Notes under the pieces: model-generated | Told to the model about the DNA's origin: nothing | Databases searched by the model: none | Seen by the model: the letters and a program-made list of their open reading frames with translations, nothing else | Translations under genes and position numbers: made by a program | Origin: Azonexaceae bacterium | Lineage (GTDB): Bacteria > Pseudomonadota > Gammaproteobacteria > Burkholderiales > Rhodocyclaceae | Length of the DNA stretch: 13,212 nt | Direction of reading: 5' to 3' | Assembly: GCA_009469665.1 (NCBI GenBank) | Contig: SSTB01000028.1 | Span: 1 to 13,212 of the forward strand | Shown here: one piece after another, positions 9,071 to 13,212 of the stretch | Layout: each line of letters opens with the position of its first letter | How positions within the stretch are numbered: position 1 is the stretch's first letter

Positions 9071-9990
9071 CTCCGCAGTCGAAACAGCGCGTCCTGGTGG
9101 TCGAAGACGAAAAAATCAATCGCACCGTCCTCGTCGCCCTGCTCAAGGACGACTACCAGGTGATCCTAGCCAAAACGGGCGAACAGGCTCTGGAACGCCT
9201 GGCCAGCGACGACCAGATCGATGTGGTGCTGCTCGACGTGCTGATGCCCGACATGGACGGCTACGAGGTGCTGCGCCACATCAAGGACAACGATGCGACG
9301 CGGGAAATCCCGGTGATCTTCCTCACCGCCCTCAATTCCACCAACGACGAGGAAAAGGGCCTGCGCCTGGGAGCCAGCGACTACATCGGCAAGCCCTTCA
9401 GCCCGGCCATCGTCAAGGCCCGCGTCTCCAACCTGGCCCGCTTCGTGCGCCAGCGCAAACTCCTGGAAACCCTGGCCGGGCGTGACGGCCTCACCGAAAT
9501 CCCCAACCGCCGCGCCTTTGACCAGGCCCTGCTGCAGGAAATCGCGCGCAGCCTGCGCAACGGTTCCAGCTTCGGATTGGCCCTGGTCGATGTCGATTAT
9601 TTCAAGCAATACAACGACCACTACGGCCACGCGGCCGGCGACGGCTCCCTGAAGCAGGTGGCACGCACCCTGGCCGACGCCCTGCGCCGTCCCGGAGACC
9701 TCGCCGCCCGCTACGGCGGCGAGGAATTCGCCCTCATCCTGCCCGACTGCGACGGCGCCGGGGGCCAGGAGGTCGCCGAAGCCATCCGCCAGAAGGTGAA
9801 GGCCCTGGGCATCGAACACACCCAGTCCAGCGCCTCCCCCGAACTGACGGTTTCCGTCGGCGGCGTCACCGTCACCGGACGCCAGGGCAGCGCCGAAGAG
9901 TTGCTCATCGCCGCCGACCGCCAGCTCTACGCCGCCAAGCAGCAGGGCCGCAACCGGGTGTGCTGGGCCGACCTGACCCGCGAGCCCTGA
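9067..9990 (+). CDS. Response regulator diguanylate cyclase (REC-GGDEF)
   Basis: 307 residues. The N-terminal receiver domain (about 7-125) has the acidic pair Glu13-Asp14, phospho-acceptor Asp57, Thr87 and Lys109. The C-terminal GGDEF domain (about 138-302) carries the active signature GGEEF at 217-221, metal-binding Asp175 and substrate-contact Asn183-Asp184, so it should make c-di-GMP from two GTP. The RxxD inhibitory site (RPGD, 208-211) sits exactly five residues before GGEEF, implying feedback inhibition by product. The layout is that of PleD/WspR-type cyclases, where receiver phosphorylation promotes dimerisation and activity. The start codon overlaps the stop of the kinase gene (ATGA at 9067-9070) and has a strong ribosome binding site (GAGGAGA, 9054-9060, 6-nt spacing), so the two are probably translationally coupled. 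It is the likely output of the kinase phosphorelay, which is inferred from gene order. No EAL domain is present. Confidence 0.96.
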   Translation: MTPQSKQRVLVVEDEKINRTVLVALLKDDYQVILAKTGEQALERLASDDQIDVVLLDVLMPDMDGYEVLRHIKDNDATREIPVIFLTALNSTNDEEKGLRLGASDYIGKPFSPAIVKARVSNLARFVRQRKLLETLAGRDGLTEIPNRRAFDQALLQEIARSLRNGSSFGLALVDVDYFKQYNDHYGHAAGDGSLKQVARTLADALRRPGDLAARYGGEEFALILPDCDGAGGQEVAEAIRQKVKALGIEHTQSSASPELTVSVGGVTVTGRQGSAEELLIAADRQLYAAKQQGRNRVCWADLTREP

Positions 9991-10059
9991 GAGCCGAGAA
10001 TTTCATTCACCCTCGCTCGTCAGACCCAGTTGCGCCCGCTCGGCGTTGCAATGGCTTGC

Positions 10060-10075
10060 CATAGCCGGAGCTATG
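10060..10075. repeat. Short hairpin in the convergent intergenic region
   Basis: CATAGC (10060-10065) and GCTATG (10070-10075) form a 6-bp stem with a CGGA tetraloop. An alternative stem, ATGGC-TT-GCCAT (10051-10062), overlaps it, so the two are mutually exclusive. No T-tract follows. Its function is unknown; it is part of a cluster of hairpins filling the gap between the cyclase and ndh genes. Confidence 0.4.
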
Positions 10076-10106
10076 CCTGTGCTTTGCGCCTTGATCGTGC
10101 ACACCT

Positions 10107-10129
10107 GGGCACGCCGCTCGGGCGTGCCC
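10107..10129. terminator. Perfect 9-bp hairpin between convergent genes, candidate bidirectional terminator
   Basis: GGGCACGCC at 10107-10115 pairs perfectly with GGCGTGCCC at 10121-10129 around the 5-nt loop GCTCG. On the plus strand it is followed by GAAAATTTC, which is not a proper T-tract, so termination may be inefficient or factor-assisted. It lies 117 bp past the diguanylate cyclase stop and 55 bp past the ndh stop on the other strand, so it could serve both. Confidence 0.5.
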
Positions 10130-10169
10130 GAAAATTTCACAGGTTCTGAGCCTTCGGCGAGGCCAGGGC

Positions 10170-10184
10170 ATTCCGCCCCGGAAT
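10170..10184. repeat. Inverted repeat touching the ndh stop codon
   Basis: ATTCCG (10170-10175) and CGGAAT (10179-10184) form a 6-bp stem with a 3-nt loop. The stem starts at the last base of the ndh stop codon when read on the minus strand. There is no T-run downstream on that strand, so it is at most a weak terminator or a 3'-end stabilising hairpin. Confidence 0.35.
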
Positions 10185-11581
10185 CAGTGCAGTTTGACGT
10201 GGGGCTCGGTACGCCGCGTGATGAGGCGGGCCAGGGTATCCAGCGCCACCTTGACGAAGCCGTGCAGGGCCAGTTCGTGCATCTTGTAGAGCGAGCGGTA
10301 CATCAGGCTGGCGAAGCGTCCTTCCAGCCACAGGTTGCCGCCCACTAGGCTGCCCATCAGATTGCCCACCGTGGAATATTTACCCAGCGACACCAGGGAG
10401 CCGAAGTCGCGGTAGGTCCAGGGCTTGAGCGGCCGGCCGGCCAGGCGCGCCTCGATCTGCTTCACTAGGTGCGAGGCCTGCTGGTGCACTGCTTGGGCCC
10501 GGGGCGGCACCAGAGTGCCTTCCGGCTTGCCCTGCCACTGGCAGGCGGCGCAGTCGCCCAGGGCGAAGATATTGGGGTCGCGGGTGCTCTGTAGGGTCGG
10601 CTCCACCACCAGTTGATTGACCCGGTTGCTCTCCAGGCCACCGAAGTCCTTGAGCATCTCCGGCGCCTTGACGCCCGCCGCCCACACCACCAACTCGGCC
10701 GGAATCACTTCGCCGTCCTTGAGGCGCACGCCGTCCGGCAGCACCTCTGCCACCACCGCATTGGCCCGCACCTCGACGCCGATCTTGTCCAGGAGTCGCA
10801 TGGCGGCGGCGGAAACCCGCTCGGGCACGGCCGGCAGGATGCGCGGGGCGCCTTCGATGACGACGATGCGGATGTCCTCGCTGGCATCGATGCGATCCAG
10901 ACCGAAGGACACCAGGGCACGGGCGGTATTGTGCAATTCCGCCGCCAGTTCGATGCCCGTCGCCCCGGCGCCGATGATGGCCACGGTGAGTTGCCCGGGC
11001 CGCCGCGGCTCGCTCTGGGCGTGGGCGCGAATGCAGGCATTCACCATGCGGCGATGGAAGCGGGCTGCCTGGGCCGGCGTTTCCAGGCAGATGGCGTGCT
11101 CCTTGACCCCGGGGGTGCCGAAATCGTTGGTGAGGCTGCCGACGGAAATGACCAGGGTGTCGTAGTGGAACACCCGGGGCGCGGCGATCACTTCCTCGCC
11201 GTGCTCATCGACATAGGGTGCCGTATAGACTAGGCGCTTGTCCCGGTCGATGCCGACCACCTCGCCGAAGCGATAGCGGTAGCCATGCCAGTAAGACTGG
11301 GCCAGGTGGTTCAGTTCGTAGGTGCTGAGGGACATGCTGCCCGCCGCGATTTCGTGCAGGTGCGGCTTCCAGAAATGGGTACGGGCTTTTTCGATCAGGG
11401 TGACGGCGGCCTTGCCCTTCTTGCCCAAGCGGTCGCCCAGCTTGGTGACCAGTTCCAGCCCGCCGGCGCCACCGCCGATGACCACGATCTGATGCAGGCC
11501 GGCATCGGGGCCGACGACGTTGAAGGGTTCGAGGTCCGAACGGCCGGACGCCGACCCCGGGGCGGGGGTGCAATTCTCCAT
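10184..11581 (-). CDS. ndh: Type II NADH dehydrogenase (NADH:quinone oxidoreductase, non-proton-pumping)
   Basis: 465 residues from the chosen ATG. This FAD flavoprotein transfers electrons from NADH to quinone at the inner face of the cytoplasmic membrane without pumping protons. Three family hallmarks are visible: an N-terminal FAD-binding GGGAGG at residues 36-41, a second Rossmann motif for NADH (GAGATG, 204-209), and the FAD-contacting ALGD segment with Asp343. The C-terminal 60 residues are rich in aromatic and hydrophobic positions interspersed with basic ones, as in the amphipathic membrane-anchoring end of NDH-2. There is no transmembrane helix. The frame extends 12 codons further upstream to a TTG, but the ATG at 11579-11581 has a Shine-Dalgarno at 7-nt spacing, while the TTG has none. 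The N-terminus before the FAD motif is about 30 residues, slightly longer than usual. The gene converges on the signalling operon and is probably unrelated to it in function. Confidence 0.95.
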   Translation of the reverse strand: MENCTPAPGSASGRSDLEPFNVVGPDAGLHQIVVIGGGAGGLELVTKLGDRLGKKGKAAVTLIEKARTHFWKPHLHEIAAGSMSLSTYELNHLAQSYWHGYRYRFGEVVGIDRDKRLVYTAPYVDEHGEEVIAAPRVFHYDTLVISVGSLTNDFGTPGVKEHAICLETPAQAARFHRRMVNACIRAHAQSEPRRPGQLTVAIIGAGATGIELAAELHNTARALVSFGLDRIDASEDIRIVVIEGAPRILPAVPERVSAAAMRLLDKIGVEVRANAVVAEVLPDGVRLKDGEVIPAELVVWAAGVKAPEMLKDFGGLESNRVNQLVVEPTLQSTRDPNIFALGDCAACQWQGKPEGTLVPPRAQAVHQQASHLVKQIEARLAGRPLKPWTYRDFGSLVSLGKYSTVGNLMGSLVGGNLWLEGRFASLMYRSLYKMHELALHGFVKVALDTLARLITRRTEPHVKLH

Positions 11582-11588
11582 GGGGGAA

Positions 11589-11594
11589 CTCCAA
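11589..11594 (-). promoter_or_regulatory. Ribosome binding site of ndh, decides the start
   Basis: Reads TTGGAG on the minus strand, 7 nt before the ATG at 11579-11581. It supports that ATG over the in-frame TTG at 11615-11617, which has no comparable site. Confidence 0.65.
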
Positions 11595-11613
11595 TAATTT
11601 TTGCTGTGGTGCA

Positions 11614-11642
11614 ACAATACCTTATTGCCGGTGTGACTTCCA
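11614..11642 (-). promoter_or_regulatory. Weak candidate promoter and small palindrome upstream of ndh
   Basis: On the minus strand a TATTGT (-10-like, 4 of 6 consensus positions; plus coordinates 11614-11619) lies 17 bp from TGGAAG (-35-like, only 3 of 6; 11637-11642). Overlapping the -10 is a perfect 5-bp inverted repeat, CAATA-CCT-TATTG (11615-11627), which could be an operator for an unknown regulator. The match is poor, but this is the most AT-rich part of the gap and sits at a suitable distance from the ndh ribosome binding site. Confidence 0.25.
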
Positions 11643-11997
11643 GCGAGGACGCCTCAAACCGGGGCGCGCCCCCCAAGGTCGGCGGGTCGGTCTCCTGCCG
11701 TGTTTCAGTAAAGCGAAGTCCCCACACTGCCTCCATCCGGTCCCTGGGGGTGAATCCGCCATCCTCGGCCAGGAGCTTCAGAAGGCGCCGCCAAAGTTCC
11801 CGCTGCAATGAGGGCAGCGAAAGCGCGGGGCTGGCCGCTTGGCTTCCGATGCCCCGTCCGGACTGCTCCGGGCCTTCCTTGCCTCCCTCCGACGCCCCTC
11901 CAGCCAGCCCAGCCCCGGAGCAGGCCGGCAACAACGCGCATGGCACCCCGCGGAGGCGATTGACGGCCACCAACGGGCCGGGAGCCGAGTGCCTCAC

Positions 11998-12417
11998 TCA
12001 GCGATTGCTGTGGGTTCCCGTGCGCACGGCCAGGAAGACCTCGCGCAGGAAGAGGCCCAGGGCAACGATCATCGCCGCCATGGAAAGGATGAAGAGGGTC
12101 GCCACCAAACGGGCGAGGTCCACGGCCACCAGGGCGGCGACGAAGGCACCGGCCACCACGAGGCAGACCAGCAGGGCGCTAAGCACGGCGTAGAAGATGG
12201 CGAAATAGACCAGGCGGCTGCGCCGCTCCAGCAGGTCGAGCTCCGCCGCCACAGTCTCGCCGTCGGCGGCGCGCCCGAAGAGGGTCCGCCGCCGATCCAC
12301 GATGCGCCCCAGGCGGCCGTTGAGGGTATTGATGAGGGTCGCGATGGCGGTGAGCAGAAACACCGGCGCCACCGCCAGTTGGATGACCCGGGAGATGTCG
12401 GTGAGATGCGACTCCAT
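11998..12417 (-). CDS. DUF2721 family integral membrane protein
   Basis: 139 residues, a normal length for DUF2721. Three hydrophobic segments are visible at about 11-32, 69-97 and 102-124. Between the first two is a cytosol-like charged stretch with the family's signature NGRLGRIVDR (about 33-42) and ELDLLERRSRLVYFAIFYA (59-77), and near the C-terminus FLREVFLA (123-130). The family's function is not known. The ATG has a ribosome binding site (GAGGG on the minus strand, 12424-12428, 6-nt spacing). That site directly abuts the end of the 143-bp inverted-repeat element, so the untranslated leader is largely made of the element. The gene follows the S4-domain gene in the same direction and may be co-transcribed with it through the element. 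Confidence 0.9.
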   Translation of the reverse strand: MESHLTDISRVIQLAVAPVFLLTAIATLINTLNGRLGRIVDRRRTLFGRAADGETVAAELDLLERRSRLVYFAIFYAVLSALLVCLVVAGAFVAALVAVDLARLVATLFILSMAAMIVALGLFLREVFLAVRTGTHSNR

Positions 12418-12428
12418 CAGGCGCCCTC

Positions 12429-12446
12429 AGAGCTTGTGAAGAAATC
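12429..12446 (+). repeat. Left terminal inverted repeat of the 143-bp element
   Basis: 18-bp arm, complementary to 12554-12571 at 17 of 18 positions (single mismatch opposite 12559). It ends immediately before the GAGGG ribosome binding site of DUF2721 as read on the minus strand. Confidence 0.75.
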
Positions 12447-12553
12447 GTAGCGAGCGGTCCGAGTGCGAGGCGGACGGAGCGCAGCGACGAGACATATCAG
12501 CGCGATAGGCGAGGAGCGAGCACCGCCCAACGAAGCAATCGGAGCGCGCAGTA

Positions 12554-12571
12554 GATTTATTCACAAGCTCT
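12554..12571 (-). repeat. Right terminal inverted repeat of the 143-bp element
   Basis: 18-bp arm matching the left end. Read on the minus strand, its outer half encodes Glu (in part), Ser, Leu and the TGA stop of the S4-domain protein. Confidence 0.75.
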
Positions 12572-12782
12572 CGGCCACCAGTTCGACGGTCTGTCCGTAG
12601 AACACCACCACCTGACCGGGGCGCAGCTTGGCGCGCTTGCGGGTTTCGTAGTGGCCATCCACCTGCACGATGCCCTCGGCGATGGCCGCGTGGGCGGCGC
12701 CACCGGATTCGACCAGGCCGGTGGCCTTGAGCAGTTGGTCGAGCTGGATGTATTCGCCGCGCACGGCGAAGCGGATGTTCAC
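12561..12782 (-). CDS. S4-domain RNA-binding protein, YbcJ-like
   Basis: 73 residues from the chosen GTG. The protein is a bare S4 domain: GEYIQLDQLLKATGLVESGG near the N-terminus, then IAEGIVQVDG and ETRKRAKLRPGQVV, the pattern of the RNA-binding loop in YbcJ-type proteins of about 70 residues. It probably binds structured RNA such as rRNA; the exact target is not known for this family. The open frame reaches a TTG 14 codons upstream (12822-12824), but the GTG at 12780-12782 has a clear ribosome binding site and gives the usual family length. The final residues and stop codon lie inside the right arm of the 143-bp inverted-repeat element, so the native C-terminus may have been replaced. It lies 72 bp downstream of the hydroxyacid dehydrogenase gene on the same strand. 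Confidence 0.88.
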   Translation of the reverse strand: MNIRFAVRGEYIQLDQLLKATGLVESGGAAHAAIAEGIVQVDGHYETRKRAKLRPGQVVVFYGQTVELVAESL

Positions 12783-12788
12783 GGACGC

Positions 12789-12794
12789 TTCCTT
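12789..12794 (-). promoter_or_regulatory. Ribosome binding site of the S4-domain gene, decides the start
   Basis: Reads AAGGAA on the minus strand, 6 nt before the GTG at 12780-12782. It supports that GTG over the upstream TTG. Confidence 0.65.
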
Positions 12795-12823
12795 ATCGGG
12801 TTCCGCTGCAGGGCGGTGGGGCA

Positions 12824-12832
12824 AGCATAGCA
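12824..12832 (-). promoter_or_regulatory. Possible extended -10 promoter for the S4-domain gene
   Basis: The minus strand reads TGCTATGCT, matching the TGn plus TATnnT pattern of an extended -10 element. Transcription would begin around 12817, about 35 nt before the GTG start. No good -35 box is visible, so the call is weak; the gene may instead be read through from the dehydrogenase. Confidence 0.25.
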
Positions 12833-12854
12833 GGGCAATCTCCAGGCGGCACCG

Positions 12855-13212
12855 TCACACTACCCGATTCCGCGGGTGGCCCGCGACGAAGGCTTCGAGA
12901 TTGTCGATCAACTGGTCGGCCAGGGCCTGCATGGCAGGACGGCTGGCCCAGGCGACATGGGGCGTGAGAAGAAAATTGGGCAGGGCGAGGAGTTCCGGCG
13001 CCAGCAATGGGTGATCGTCCGGCGGGGGCTCGGCGGTGGCCACGTCGAAACCGGCGCCGGCGATCCAGCCTTCCTTGAGGGCGCGCACCAGGGCGGCTTC
13101 GTCTACCAGCCCCCCACGCCCCGTGTTGATGAGCAGCGCCGTGGGCCGCATGGCCCGCAATTCGGCTTCGCCGATGAGTCCACGGGTGTCGGGCCCCAGG
13201 GGACAGTGCAGG
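12855..13212 (-). CDS. D-2-hydroxyacid dehydrogenase, NAD-dependent (C-terminal part, cut by window edge)
   Basis: About 118 codons are visible, in frame to the right edge; the N-terminus lies outside the window. The segment starts in the region after the dinucleotide-binding fold (LHCPLGPDTRGLIG) and carries the three catalytic residues of the family: Arg in NTGRGGLVDE (codon 13116-13118), Glu in ATAEPPPDDHPLL (codon 13029-13031) and His in LTPHVAWAS (codon 12957-12959). The family reversibly reduces 2-oxoacids such as hydroxypyruvate or glyoxylate with NAD(P)H. The AWAS after the catalytic His and the terminal PRNRVV resemble glycerate dehydrogenase/hydroxypyruvate reductase (HprA type), but substrate cannot be fixed from this fragment, so no symbol is given. 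The stop TGA is at 12855-12857. A TTG or ATG near 13150-13160 is internal, not the start, because conserved sequence continues upstream. Confidence 0.93.
   Translation of the reverse strand, partial: LHCPLGPDTRGLIGEAELRAMRPTALLINTGRGGLVDEAALVRALKEGWIAGAGFDVATAEPPPDDHPLLAPELLALPNFLLTPHVAWASRPAMQALADQLIDNLEAFVAGHPRNRVV

Larger units (their letters stand above)
11582..11997. other. About 415-bp gap without a convincing gene
   Basis: The stretch separates DUF2721 from ndh, both on the minus strand. The only notable open frame runs on the minus strand from a GTG at 11995-11997, directly after the DUF2721 stop, and continues into ndh to 11395 (200 residues). It has no clear ribosome binding site, its first 60 residues are Gly/Pro/Ser/Ala-rich, and it overlaps ndh by nearly 190 bp in another frame. 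A segment around 11700-11840 would encode a plausible charged helix (LQRELWRRLLKLLAED), so a degraded or small unknown gene cannot be excluded. Also present are a 12-bp palindrome, GGGGCGCGCCCC (11661-11672), and the candidate ndh promoter at the left end. No transposase remnant, tRNA or terminator with a T-tract was seen. Confidence 0.5.
12429..12571. mobile_element. 143-bp MITE-like element with 18-bp terminal inverted repeats
   Basis: The left end (12429-12446) and right end (12554-12571) are inverted copies matching at 17 of 18 positions (outer sequence AGAGCTTGTGAA). Pairing continues irregularly inward. The interior has further inverted repeats (GTCCG/CGGAC; TATC-AGCGC-GATA) and purine-rich GCGAGGAGCGAGC-like text unlike the flanking coding sequence. 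There is no open frame of note and no obvious target-site duplication at this boundary. Size and structure fit a non-autonomous miniature transposable element or a long REP/BIME-type structured repeat. The right end overlaps the last codons of the S4-domain gene, and the left end touches the ribosome binding site of DUF2721. Classification is inferred from structure alone, since copy number cannot be seen here. Confidence 0.6.

Noticed and set aside
10046..10348. 100-codon plus-strand frame over the convergent intergenic region
   Set aside because: It covers the hairpin cluster and the 3' end of ndh on the other strand, with no ribosome binding site. It looks like a chance frame in a repeat.
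11582..11617. Longer ndh starting at the TTG 12 codons upstream
   Set aside because: The TTG has no Shine-Dalgarno, overlaps the candidate promoter, and the ATG at 11579-11581 has a well-spaced one.
11661..11672. Palindrome GGGGCGCGCCCC as a regulatory site
   Set aside because: In DNA of this GC content a short all-GC palindrome is not informative, and nothing else marks it as a site.
11285..12193. 302-codon plus-strand open frame across the ndh/DUF2721 gap
   Set aside because: It is antisense to two well-supported genes, has no ribosome binding site, and its product is Arg/Pro/Ser-rich with no family resemblance.
12783..12824. Longer S4-domain protein starting at TTG 12822-12824
   Set aside because: The GTG at 12780-12782 has AAGGAA at 6 nt and gives the usual size for this family; the extra 14 residues are not S4-like.
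1..13212. CRISPR arrays, tRNA or rRNA genes, integrases or phage genes
   Set aside because: I read both strands for regularly spaced repeats, tRNA-like cloverleaf ends and recombinase motifs and saw none.

Overview
The window is GC-rich (third codon positions almost all G or C) and gene-dense. It has the look of a betaproteobacterium, most likely of the Rhodocyclales (Azospira/Dechloromonas type). That placement is an inference from codon use, the type II NADH dehydrogenase, the DUF2721 and YbcJ-like neighbours and the style of the intergenic repeats; no rRNA or other marker gene is present.

Left two thirds, plus strand (29-9990): three tightly packed genes that look like one signalling operon. 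The first encodes a 730-residue cytosolic protein made largely of NHL-type beta-propeller repeats. The second encodes a 2277-residue soluble kinase with these domains in order: Ser/Thr protein kinase, AAA-type ATPase, long helical TPR-like region, GAF, coiled coil, HisKA, HATPase, two receiver domains, HPt and a small C-terminal helical module. The third, overlapping the kinase gene by 4 bp (ATGA), encodes a receiver-GGDEF diguanylate cyclase. Read together, the propeller could be an input or scaffold, the kinase integrates signals, and the receiver-GGDEF protein turns the phosphorelay into c-di-GMP. The link is inferred from gene order and overlap; the domain calls rest on visible motifs.

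Middle (9991-10183): a 193-bp gap between convergent genes, rich in hairpins, including a perfect 9-bp stem. It probably ends transcription from one or both sides and may belong to a dispersed repeat family.

Right third, minus strand (10184-13212), in transcription order from the right edge: the C-terminal part of a D-2-hydroxyacid dehydrogenase, cut by the window edge; a 73-residue S4-domain RNA-binding protein (YbcJ type); a 143-bp element with 18-bp near-perfect terminal inverted repeats; a DUF2721 membrane protein; a roughly 415-bp stretch with no convincing gene; and a type II NADH dehydrogenase (ndh). The 143-bp element fills the space between the S4 and DUF2721 genes: one of its ends encodes the last residues and stop codon of the S4 protein, and the other abuts the ribosome binding site of DUF2721.

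No tRNA, rRNA, CRISPR array, transposase or phage gene was seen.
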